DNA from: JBDRRP01 sp964446485
GTDB taxonomy: Bacteria > Desulfobacterota > Desulfobacteria > Desulfobacterales > JBDRRP01
Assembly: GCA_964446485.1 (NCBI GenBank)
Contig: CAYUOU010000002.1
Coordinates: 42,207 to 106,206, forward strand
Direction of reading: 5' to 3'
DNA: 64,000 nt
Of this stretch, positions 17,418-25,010 are shown piece after piece. The notes under the pieces were generated by a model. That model was given only the letters and a program-made list of their open reading frames with translations. It ran no database searches and was not told the origin of the DNA. Both the position numbers and the translations under genes were made by a program. Every line of letters begins with the position of its first letter. Positions within the stretch are counted from its first letter, which is position 1.

Positions 17418-18080
17418 TTGAACCGAAATGATGAATCGATCCGTGTGCCCCAGCAAAAACGCAGTATCGAGACGCGAAACCGGATTCTCGATGCTGCGAA
17501 GCATCTGTTCGCCACCAAAGGTTTTCACGGCACCAATTCCAAAGACATCGCCGCCGAGGCCGGTGTCTCCATCGGCAGTTTTTATTCCTATTTCAAAAAC
17601 AAAAAGACGCTGTTCATCGAAGTGTTTCGTGAGTTTGAATCCAACCGAATCTTGCAGATCCTGACCAGTCAGGCCCCTGCCCCGGACGTGGAGGATGCCA
17701 ACAAGCGAGAGGTGGTGCAAAATATCATCCAGTCCATTGCCGATGCACACGACCAATCAACGAGTTTCCACCGGGAAGTGCTGGCCATGCATTATGCCGA
17801 TCCGGAAGTCGAGGCCGACTACAACCAGATGCAGGCAAATTTCTTCAAGCACTTTTCCGATTACCTTCATCAGATTCGGCACAAACTGCGGGTCGAAGAC
17901 ATTGAGGCAGCCTCTGTCGTGGTCTGCATGGCGGTGGAAAGCATCATCCACGCCCTCAAGGCTTTCGAAACCCATCTGCCGGAAGATCGCGTCGTTTCCG
18001 CACTTTCCGAAATGGTCTACCGGTTTCTCTTCAAGGCATCGGACACCGAAAAAGGGCCAATGCCTGAAGATCGGTCCTGA
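17418..18080 (+). CDS. TetR-family transcriptional regulator
   Basis: A 220-residue protein. Residues 20-70 form the TetR DNA-binding domain (RILDAAKHLFATKGFHGTN, IAAEAGVSIGSFYSYFKNK). The rest is a helical ligand-binding domain with LFIEVFREFESNRIL and a C-terminal dimer helix. The start is a TTG at 17418 with GGGAGGG eight bases upstream; a TTG further upstream at 17385 has no such site. It probably represses itself and the divergent small exported protein through the three palindromes. The ligand is unknown. Confidence 0.88.
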   Translation: MNRNDESIRVPQQKRSIETRNRILDAAKHLFATKGFHGTNSKDIAAEAGVSIGSFYSYFKNKKTLFIEVFREFESNRILQILTSQAPAPDVEDANKREVVQNIIQSIADAHDQSTSFHREVLAMHYADPEVEADYNQMQANFFKHFSDYLHQIRHKLRVEDIEAASVVVCMAVESIIHALKAFETHLPEDRVVSALSEMVYRFLFKASDTEKGPMPEDRS

Positions 18081-18138
18081 GAGGGCAGTAAACCCCACAG
18101 CCACGCGCCCCTATCTGTTCAGCCGTCCATCGGGGCAG

Positions 18139-18176
18139 CCCCATCGTTATAAACAAAATGGCACTCAATTTTCATC
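18139..18176. repeat. Short dispersed sequence (copy 1)
   Basis: CCCCATCGTT, then ATAAACAAAATGGC, then a CAATTTT tail, matches 44997-45035 in the TRAP operon with small differences. It occupies the gap upstream of the RNase H gene. Confidence 0.5.
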
Positions 18177-18207
18177 ATACTGATATTCTGAAACTTGCGG
18201 AGCATCT

Positions 18208-18936
18208 GTGGCGAAAAAGAAGAAATACTACGCAGTAGCGGCCGGTCGACGAACCGGCATCTACACCCAGTGGTTCGGGCCCGCAGGCGCCCAAATGCAG
18301 GTGATGGGTGTTGCCGGCGCCGTCTACAAAGGATTTACTACACGGGGCGAAGCAGAAGCGTTCATGGCCAATCCGCCTACATACCACGGTCGACGACGCA
18401 CCGGATCGGTTTCGGCAACGCCCTCCCCTGCACCTTCCCCACCGGAAGGCGCCGGAAACAGGGTCACCGTCTACACCGACGGCAGCGCCCTCAACAATCC
18501 GGGCCAGGGCGGCTACGGCGTGGTCATTGAGGATAAAAACGGGCGCAGGGAACTGTCGGGCGGTTATCGCCGCACCACCAACAACCGAATGGAACTGCTG
18601 GCCTGCATCATCGGACTGGAAGCACTGCCGCCGGGCAGCCGTGTAAACCTTTACAGCGACTCCCAGTACGTCGTGAATGGCATCACCAAAAACTGGGCCC
18701 AGGGATGGAAGCGCCGCGGATGGAAGAAATCAACCGGCCAGCCGGCCCTCAATCCGGATTTGTGGGACCGTCTGCTGACCCTTTGCGGCACACGCGACGT
18801 GCGTTTCATTTGGGTCAAAGGCCACGCCGGCAACCCCGGCAACGAACGCTGCGACCAATTGGCGGTGGCTGCCGCACAGGGCCATAACCTGCTGGCCGAT
18901 ACGGCATATGAGGCGCAGGGGTCTCCGACACATTGA
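18208..18936 (+). CDS. rnhA: Ribonuclease H type I with N-terminal hybrid-binding domain
   Basis: A 242-residue protein. Residues 5-55 (KYYAVAAGRRTGIYTQW) form the viroplasmin-like RNA/DNA hybrid-binding domain seen at the N-terminus of RNase H1. The catalytic domain from about residue 85 has Asp91 (VYTDGS), Glu129 (NRMELLA), Asp151 (YSDSQYV) and Asp216 (ERCDQLA), with WVKGHAGNPGN supplying the conserved His. It degrades RNA in RNA-DNA hybrids. The start is a GTG with GCGGAG upstream. It appears monocistronic. Confidence 0.94.
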   Translation: MAKKKKYYAVAAGRRTGIYTQWFGPAGAQMQVMGVAGAVYKGFTTRGEAEAFMANPPTYHGRRRTGSVSATPSPAPSPPEGAGNRVTVYTDGSALNNPGQGGYGVVIEDKNGRRELSGGYRRTTNNRMELLACIIGLEALPPGSRVNLYSDSQYVVNGITKNWAQGWKRRGWKKSTGQPALNPDLWDRLLTLCGTRDVRFIWVKGHAGNPGNERCDQLAVAAAQGHNLLADTAYEAQGSPTH

Positions 18937-19160
18937 CAATTTTACTTCGCCTTCATGGCTGACGGACCCGTAAAAACCCATCAGATGGCAGGGGCCTGAA
19001 CAAAGGCGAAGCCTTCCCGGCTGGCACTATACCGCAGGTGAGCGCGCAGTGTGGCCATCGAATCGATCCCGAGAAACCAAAAGTTGGATTCTTACGCGCA
19101 CCCCAATAGGGTTCTTGTGGGTCAATGGATTTTGGTATTTTTTCAGCCTTCAGCCGGCAC

Positions 19161-19904
19161 TTATTTCACTATCGGTCTGACCGCCGTAAACCCGCCGTCG
19201 ACGGGCAATATCTGGCCGGTAATCCATTCGGCGGCGTCGGAAAGCAGCCACACCATGGCACGCGCAACATCCTCGGGCTGGCCGAATCTTTCCAAGGGAT
19301 ATTGCTTGGAGAGTTGCTCGATGGCGGCGTCATTGCTGAAAAACCGTTCCGTCGCCGGTGTGCGCATTAGACCCGGCGCAACGGCATTGACCCGAATGCT
19401 TTTGCCGGCGTAGGTGGCGGCCGTGGACCGCACCAGTCCCTCAACCGCGCCCTTTGCGGCAGCCACCGCCTCATGGTTGAGAATGCCCACGCGCGCGGCC
19501 ACCGTGCTGACGAGGATCGCCGCACCGGGCAGCCGCCCTTTAACCAGCGGTTGCAGGAAAGCCTGCATGGTAAAAAAGGCCGAATCGATATTGGCGGCCA
19601 TACACTCCCGATACTGGGCTTCTTTGGTCCGGTGCAACGGCATGACGAGAACGGCGCCGGCACAATGCGCCAGTCCCTGGGGCGGCGCCCCCAAGATGTC
19701 GGTCACCGCAGCGATGGCGTCCGCAGCGCCATCCGCGGTGGACACATCGGCCGCGACGATGTCCACGGCCATGCCGGCAGGCCAGGAGACCTTGTCCGGT
19801 TCGCGGGAAACGCCAACGATGCGCATGCCCTGTTCGTGAAGCGCTGGGGCCAAGGCCGCTGCCAATCCGCCGCTGGCGCCGGTGATGACGACAGTCTCTA
19901 TCAT
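19161..19904 (-). CDS. Short-chain dehydrogenase/reductase lacking the usual catalytic tyrosine
   Basis: A 247-residue classical SDR: VITGASGGLAAALAPAL binds the cofactor, ILVSTVAA supplies the Ser, and INAVAPG- and VDGG-type segments follow (RVNAVAPGLMRTP, ILPVDGG). At the YxxxK position the sequence is NHEAVAAAKGAVEG: the Lys is present but the Tyr is Val. Some SDRs with NHEA-type active sites are known and their substrates are uncertain. TAAGGAGA precedes the ATG. The photolyase operon is transcribed in the same direction upstream, 127 bases away, so it may belong to that unit. Confidence 0.85.
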   Translation of the reverse strand: MIETVVITGASGGLAAALAPALHEQGMRIVGVSREPDKVSWPAGMAVDIVAADVSTADGAADAIAAVTDILGAPPQGLAHCAGAVLVMPLHRTKEAQYRECMAANIDSAFFTMQAFLQPLVKGRLPGAAILVSTVAARVGILNHEAVAAAKGAVEGLVRSTAATYAGKSIRVNAVAPGLMRTPATERFFSNDAAIEQLSKQYPLERFGQPEDVARAMVWLLSDAAEWITGQILPVDGGFTAVRPIVK

Positions 19905-20031
19905 TTTTATTTTCTCCTTACTTTTTGTTTCCCCCCCCCTCTTACTGTCAGGGCAAGGCCCTTGGGGTGGCGCCCGATAAGCAAGGCGGGTGTTGGTGTT
20001 CGCCTTTTCATTTTACTTCAGCCTTCAGTCT

Positions 20032-21075
20032 TCACCCGCCTCCCTGCTTTTTACCAAACCGCGCCACGAATGCTTCGACCATTTCCCTTGCCCGCGTCGA
20101 CGGCAGGCGACGCACATGCGGATACAGGGCCCGGCAGGCATCCATGTCCAAAGCCGACACCAAGGAAATGCAGGCATATTCGTCCGTCAAATGAGGGTGA
20201 CCGCCGGAGATCGCATCCAGTTCCGACGTTTGGACAATACGATTGTAGACAAGGCTTTGGGCGGCCAACAGGCGCTCCGTGTCCAACGCCTGCCGATGGT
20301 GAAAGATCTTTCCGAAGGTCAGTCGGTCGCCGGGAGCCAGCAGCACCGGTCGCCCCGACAACCGGCGGGTGTCGTCGGCCTGAAGGTGGACGGTTTCGAT
20401 GCGTTGATCGTCCTTCCGGGTGGCGGCCAGGTGGCGGATCAACGACAGGTGCATCATTCCGGCCTCGATGTAGACGTTGCCGTGTAATCCAAAGATATCT
20501 TTCAGAGCCGCCGCGCGCAGGCGGTCCCGCAGACGAAAGCGCCGGGCATCCGCCTCGGTGAAGTGAAGCACCGCGTCCGCAGATGCGTCCAAATCGCCCT
20601 CGACGGCCGTCTGGTAAAATGCCAGAAGCGCGCCGGTCGCCGTCTTTTCCATTTCATAAATGTCGGCGAAGTCATCGTTGGCTGCAATTTGCTCCGGTGT
20701 GGCACCGTCAGCGAGTTCGAGTTGAATGTCGAGAAGCTTGTCCAGATAGGGTTCGACTTGAAGGATGACCGCCCCCTGAAGGTGCCGATCCCTCAGCGCC
20801 CGGCAGCTTTTCTCAGTGAACAACGGGTATTCCGTGCCGGATTCTGGCAAATAGTCGGCGATGGAAATATCGCCCCTCAGCATGGCCCTGAAACCCGGCG
20901 TCGACGGCTCCTCGAGGCAGATGACCTCATAGCCGTTCATAAGCGTTGATGCCGCCGGCAGGGTTTCCGGCCGGTGCGTGGACAGGGCGATGGTCACACG
21001 TCGGTGTCGCCTGCGGCATGATGCCGGAGCCGCCCGGCGTGAACGACGACTGGATTGTGGGGCATGAAACTCCAT
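20032..21075 (-). CDS. Unknown protein coupled to a photolyase gene
   Basis: I chose the ATG at 21075, which overlaps the photolyase stop (TGATG) and has GGAGAAATTGTG before it, giving 347 residues. After an Arg-rich leader the protein reads TIALSTHRPETLP and YEVICLEEPSTPGFRAML, then a helical middle with DFADIYEMEKTATGALLAF, then HGNVYIEAGMMHLSL. The last segment is weakly reminiscent of TraB/ChaN (Tiki-like) folds, but I would not assign it. There is no signal peptide. Tight coupling to a photolyase suggests a role in light or DNA-damage response, or in cofactor supply (inference). Confidence 0.6.
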   Translation of the reverse strand: MEFHAPQSSRRSRRAAPASCRRRHRRVTIALSTHRPETLPAASTLMNGYEVICLEEPSTPGFRAMLRGDISIADYLPESGTEYPLFTEKSCRALRDRHLQGAVILQVEPYLDKLLDIQLELADGATPEQIAANDDFADIYEMEKTATGALLAFYQTAVEGDLDASADAVLHFTEADARRFRLRDRLRAAALKDIFGLHGNVYIEAGMMHLSLIRHLAATRKDDQRIETVHLQADDTRRLSGRPVLLAPGDRLTFGKIFHHRQALDTERLLAAQSLVYNRIVQTSELDAISGGHPHLTDEYACISLVSALDMDACRALYPHVRRLPSTRAREMVEAFVARFGKKQGGG

Positions 21076-22610
21076 CACAATTTCTCCATTCGTGTCCGGC
21101 ATCCCTCCGCGCTGGCCAGGATGGCGCGGCGGTCCGTGGATTTCATGCGGTCCCAGGTTCGATACATCATTCCCATGCGGGGATTTTCACCCAATCGCTT
21201 TCGGTGCCGGTGCAAAAAGCCCCAGTAAAGACTGTTAAAGGGGCAAGCGTCCGCTTCGGTTTTTTTTCGGTGATCGTAGCGACACGCTTTGCAGTAATCG
21301 CTCATCCGGTGAATGTAGGCGGCACTTGAGATATAAGGTTTGGTGCCCACGAGCCCGCCGTCGGCAAACTGGCTCATGCCCCGTGTGTTGACGATTTCCA
21401 CCCACTGGACGGCATCGATATAAATCCCCAGATACCAAGCGTCCACCGCGTCAGGCGCCACACCGGCCAGCAGGGCGAAATTCCCGGTGACCATCAGCCG
21501 CTGAATATGATGGGCATACGCGTATTGCAGAGACTGGGTGATCGCGTGCCGGAGACATGCCATATCGGTCTCACCCGTCCAGTAGTATCCCGGCAGTGGT
21601 TCAGTGTGATGGAAATAGTTCAGGCCTTCATATTCGGGCATCCTCGCCCAGTAGATGCCGCGGACAAATTCCCGCCAGCCGAGGATTTGCCTGACAAATC
21701 CCTCCACCTGGGCGATCCCCACGTCCTCCCGTTCGAGTCGCTTCACGGCGGCGACGATGACCTCCATGGGGTGAATCATTTTGGTGTTGAGCGAAAAGGA
21801 CAGCCGGGAGTGAAACAGACTCCAGTTCTCGCTTGTCATGGCATCCTGGTAAGTGCCGAAGCCCGGTAGCAGATGGTCGACGAAATACGCCAGCAGCGCC
21901 AGGGACTGCTCCCGATTCACCGGCCAGGTAAAGGCCTCGGACGCGCAGGTGCCGATGGTCGTCACATCGGCCCGGCGGATCGTCTTCACAATGCCCTCAA
22001 CGTCATTGCCGAAAGACATCGGAGCCGGTATGGGCATTCCGCCGTCGTAGCGATTCCGATTGTCCTGATCGAAATTCCAGCGCCCGCCCACCGGCTGACC
22101 GCCGTCCATCAGGACCCTGTGTCGCTTCCTCATGGCCCGATAGAAGGATTCCATGAGATAGCGTTTCTTGCCCCTGAAATGCCGGGCCAAGTCGGCGCGC
22201 GCCGTGAGAAAGTGCTCGGAATCAACAGCAGTCACCGATACCGGAAGCGTTTTCCCCAGCTGGGACAGTTCCTTGTCGAGCCGCCACTCGTCGGGGAGCT
22301 GGTACTCCAGATGGGCGGCCTTTTCCTTAGCAATGATTTCCCGGAGATTCTCGGGGAAGCTGTGGCGATTGTTGGCAGTGTCCAGTTTGATGTAGGTGAC
22401 CCGGTGGCCGTCGTCTCTCAGCGATTTTGCAAAGGCGCGCATGGCGGCAAAAAACGCGGCCACCTTTTGAAGATGGTGGGCGACGTAATCGGTTTCCTGC
22501 CGGACCTCCATCAGCACGTAAAGCACTGCGGGGTCCACCCGACGATACCACGAATGAAGGGGGTTCAGCTGGTCTCCGAGCACCAGTCGAACAGTGATGG
22601 TCTTGCTCAT
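21075..22610 (-). CDS. FeS-type bacterial cryptochrome/(6-4) photolyase (PhrB-like)
   Basis: A 511-residue protein of the deoxyribodipyrimidine photolyase-related family, starting VRLVLGDQLNP. Four cysteines, Cys352, Cys440, Cys443 and Cys456 (YCKACRYDH, ADACPFN), are spaced exactly as the 4Fe-4S ligands of Agrobacterium PhrB (350, 438, 441, 454). The FAD-binding helical domain is recognisable (WSLFHSRLSFSLNTKMIHP, QILGWREFVRGIYWARMP, VTGNFALLAG). It should repair (6-4) photoproducts or sense blue light. It is first in an operon with the unknown gene at 20032. A 16-base palindrome lies about 200 bases upstream. Confidence 0.93.
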   Translation of the reverse strand: MSKTITVRLVLGDQLNPLHSWYRRVDPAVLYVLMEVRQETDYVAHHLQKVAAFFAAMRAFAKSLRDDGHRVTYIKLDTANNRHSFPENLREIIAKEKAAHLEYQLPDEWRLDKELSQLGKTLPVSVTAVDSEHFLTARADLARHFRGKKRYLMESFYRAMRKRHRVLMDGGQPVGGRWNFDQDNRNRYDGGMPIPAPMSFGNDVEGIVKTIRRADVTTIGTCASEAFTWPVNREQSLALLAYFVDHLLPGFGTYQDAMTSENWSLFHSRLSFSLNTKMIHPMEVIVAAVKRLEREDVGIAQVEGFVRQILGWREFVRGIYWARMPEYEGLNYFHHTEPLPGYYWTGETDMACLRHAITQSLQYAYAHHIQRLMVTGNFALLAGVAPDAVDAWYLGIYIDAVQWVEIVNTRGMSQFADGGLVGTKPYISSAAYIHRMSDYCKACRYDHRKKTEADACPFNSLYWGFLHRHRKRLGENPRMGMMYRTWDRMKSTDRRAILASAEGCRTRMEKL

Positions 22611-22794
22611 GCTTTGGCCTGCAGGGTTGCGTTCAAGAAAAGATCCTCGATGACAGCCTAGCGATAATCGAATCGGGTCTATTTCATTATGAGTCTGCCG
22701 CGCTTCATCGACATATTCGGTACCGTCAATGCCATCGGGGAGGCGCTGGTGTGGGTCCCCACCGGGGTATCAGGCCAAGAAGATCTGCCAGGAC

Positions 22795-22820
22795 GAACAT
22801 TGCTCGTTCGTATACGAACG
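22795..22820. promoter_or_regulatory. Operator-like palindrome upstream of the photolyase operon
   Basis: CGTTCGTATACGAACG (22805-22820) is a perfect 16-base palindrome, and another CGAAC half-site lies just before it at 22795. It sits between the ADP-ribosylglycohydrolase stop and the photolyase start, about 200 bases from the latter. It looks like a repressor site; no adjacent regulator gene was found. Confidence 0.5.
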
Positions 22821-22847
22821 TTGATCACGCTCACTCTGTTTTTCGTT

Positions 22848-23624
22848 TCAGACTAGGTATTGACAGTCATACGTCTCGCTGAATCGGTCGACCACCTTAA
22901 GAAGATCTCGCGGAAGGCCGCTGCGGACGCCACCGATAATTTCGGGCGGGATTACCTTGTAATAGGCCTGGGCAATGCCGCCGGCGATGCAGGCCATGGT
23001 GTCGGCATCGCCGCCCAGGCTGATGGCATTTTTGATGGCGTCTTCATAGGACATCGAGTCGAGGAAGGCGATGATGGATTCGGGAACCGACCCCTGGCAC
23101 GACACATCAAAGCGATAGCCGGGTCGAATGCCGTCCACCGTTCGGTCGAGATCGTACCCGAAGCGTTCTGAGATCCCTTTTCGAATGGCCTCTTTGCCCT
23201 CGCCTTGGCGCGCCATCAAAATGGCCAGCGCTGCGGCCTGAGCGCCTTTGATGCCTTCGGAGTGGTTGTGCGACACCTCTGCGGATTGTTTGGCTTGATC
23301 TAAAACATCTTCCACAGTGTCATAAGCAAAACCCACCGGCGACACCCGCATGGCCGATCCGTTGCCCCAGCTGCCGTAGGGCTTGTTTTCCCATTCTCGC
23401 ATCCATCGCCGGAAACTGCCGCCGTAACCCGCCCGCGGATAACGATTGGCATATTCCTTCAGCGTATCTGCATAATCCAGATCGTCGAGAATCACCCTTG
23501 CCACCGCCACCGTCAGCACCGTGTCGTCGGTGAATCCGGCCACGCGAGCAACGAAGTCTTTATGTTTGACTGCCTGGTGCTCGTACGGTGCACCGATCAT
23601 GTCCCCTGCGATGGCGCCGATCAT
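22848..23624 (-). CDS. ADP-ribosylglycohydrolase family protein
   Basis: A 258-residue protein with the DraG/ARH metal-binding motifs FTDDTVLT near residue 32, SHNHSEGIKGAQA near 116 and SLGGDADTMACIAGGIA near 208. It would remove ADP-ribose from a protein or hydrolyse a related ADP-ribosyl compound. AAGGAAAAGAC precedes the ATG. There is no partner ADP-ribosyltransferase (DraT) next to it, so the substrate is unknown. It is shorter than DraG of diazotrophs but complete for this family. Confidence 0.92.
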   Translation of the reverse strand: MIGAIAGDMIGAPYEHQAVKHKDFVARVAGFTDDTVLTVAVARVILDDLDYADTLKEYANRYPRAGYGGSFRRWMREWENKPYGSWGNGSAMRVSPVGFAYDTVEDVLDQAKQSAEVSHNHSEGIKGAQAAALAILMARQGEGKEAIRKGISERFGYDLDRTVDGIRPGYRFDVSCQGSVPESIIAFLDSMSYEDAIKNAISLGGDADTMACIAGGIAQAYYKVIPPEIIGGVRSGLPRDLLKVVDRFSETYDCQYLV

Positions 23625-23640
23625 GTCTTTTCCTTGATAA

Positions 23641-24002
23641 CCATTTTTGACAAGCCCGTAAAAACCCCTCGGATGTCACCCCGAGCGCAGCAGCGCAGCG
23701 AGGGATCTGTGTGTTAATCAGAGAACCTTTGTGGAGTCATTCCGGCATAATAACGGTTCTTCCCAAAACGCGCCCTTCCGTTTCTAACGACGATTGTATT
23801 CTTGACCGGTTCTACCCGGCGATCAAGTGCATGGCCCGGGGGGGGATAATATCATTGCCACTGCTGTCAAATTAGAACTGCATTTGGGGGGGGCTAGGTT
23901 AGCAACTTAAGGCCGGTTTCGAGGCCATTTTTTCAAAATTTTAACCTCATGTCAATCACTTGGCGTTGTCGTCCCCAGCACGTCCCCAGCGCGGGATCGG
24001 AT
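23641..24002. other. Gene-free region with repeat and G tracts
   Basis: The first hundred bases are a repeat copy (annotated separately). The rest contains runs of eight or more G near 23838 and 23886 and no open frame with coding character. It adjoins the broken 3' end of the M42 peptidase gene, so it may be what remains after a deletion. Confidence 0.5.
23651..23745. repeat. Dispersed repeat (family 2, partial copy C)
   Basis: CAAGCCCGTAAAAACCCCTC and the following GATGTCACCCCGAGC ... GAGGGATCTGTGTGTTAATCA match 6974-7040, but the interior diverges and a short GCAGCAGCGCAGC insertion is present. A weaker echo of the opening occurs at 18965-18987. Confidence 0.65.
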
Positions 24003-25010
24003 CTACCACCCTCTTTTTTTCATAGATGTCGCTGGCGTATTGAAGCGCTTCGCGCCACCGGCCGGCTTCGGCGCACCGCAGAACCGGGCAGGTTGAATGG
24101 GCGTAAAATAATTCTCTCTGCCCAAAACCGTGCCGAACCTGCTGTGGGCGATGCCGTGATCCGCGCACAGCGCGGCGAGTTTTCGGCTCAGGTGATAGTC
24201 AAAGGGGCCGCTCTGGTCCATCATGCAGATGGTGACGCCGTTTTCTATGGCCTGTTGGCCCGGGGCCAGCGGCGCGTGGTCCACCACCACCATCTCTGCG
24301 ATGTCTCCGCAGACCACCTCCGACGCGCCCGATCCCACCTCTTCGAACACCGTGAAAATGAAATGGCTGTCCACTTCGGGGATGATGTTGGTTTCCCGAA
24401 GCGCCTTTATGACGGCCAGTACCACGGCGACACCGGCCTTATCATCCAGGTGGCGCGCATTGATATAGCCGTTGCCGGTGATTTCGGGCACGGCATCGAA
24501 ACTGACGATATCCCCCACCTGGCATCCGCTGCCGATCAGGCCCTGGGCATCCTCACATGGGATGTCGACCCGGATTTCAACGCGGTCCCAGCCTGCGGGC
24601 TGCCGATCCACCGCATCTCCCCAGCGATGTCCCGATGCCTTCATCGGCAGCAAGGTGCCCCGCAGCGGCCCCCCGTCCGTGTAGACGGTGATCCGGCTGC
24701 CCTCGGCAAACCGGCTGGACCAGGTCCCGATGGGGGCCACCGCCGGCCGTCCGTTGGGCTTCACCGCGCGCACCATAGCCCCCAGCGTGTCCAGATGCAC
24801 TGCCACCGCGCGGTCGAACGACTGCCGTCGGCCCGGGATGGTGGCCCGTATGGCGCCGCGACGGGTGACACTGAAGGTGACTGACATGGCGTTGAGTGCC
24901 TCCCCCACGAAATGCACCGCCTGGTCGGTGTAGCCTGACGGGCTGGGAATGTTGAGCAGCGCCGTCAGCGTTTCGGTGAGGTAGGCGTCATCGATGGGCA
25001 GCGGCGTCAT
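24003..25010 (-). CDS. NAGGN-associated M42 peptidase, C-terminally truncated
   Basis: The gene overlaps the NAGGN synthetase stop (ATGA) and matches the M42 peptidase that accompanies NAGGN genes. Metal ligands present are His72 (AVHLD), Asp189 (HLDDKAG), Glu223/Glu224 (FEEVGSG) and Asp244 (VVDHAP). After SGPFDYHLSRKLAALC and HGIAHSR, near residue 285, the sequence stops resembling the family. The last 50 residues are low-complexity and lack the C-terminal SHG-type histidine that completes the metal site. Intact relatives continue another 60-70 residues (family knowledge). It is therefore likely inactive. The role of the intact protein is not established; degradation of the dipeptide is often assumed. 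Confidence 0.8.
   Translation of the reverse strand: MTPLPIDDAYLTETLTALLNIPSPSGYTDQAVHFVGEALNAMSVTFSVTRRGAIRATIPGRRQSFDRAVAVHLDTLGAMVRAVKPNGRPAVAPIGTWSSRFAEGSRITVYTDGGPLRGTLLPMKASGHRWGDAVDRQPAGWDRVEIRVDIPCEDAQGLIGSGCQVGDIVSFDAVPEITGNGYINARHLDDKAGVAVVLAVIKALRETNIIPEVDSHFIFTVFEEVGSGASEVVCGDIAEMVVVDHAPLAPGQQAIENGVTICMMDQSGPFDYHLSRKLAALCADHGIAHSRFGTVLGRENYFTPIQPARFCGAPKPAGGAKRFNTPATSMKKRGW

Noticed and set aside
23956..24168. Possible transposase-like peptide (RELFYAHSTCPVLRCAE...) after the truncated M42 peptidase
   Set aside because: The resemblance to transposase tails is too weak, and no element ends were found around it.
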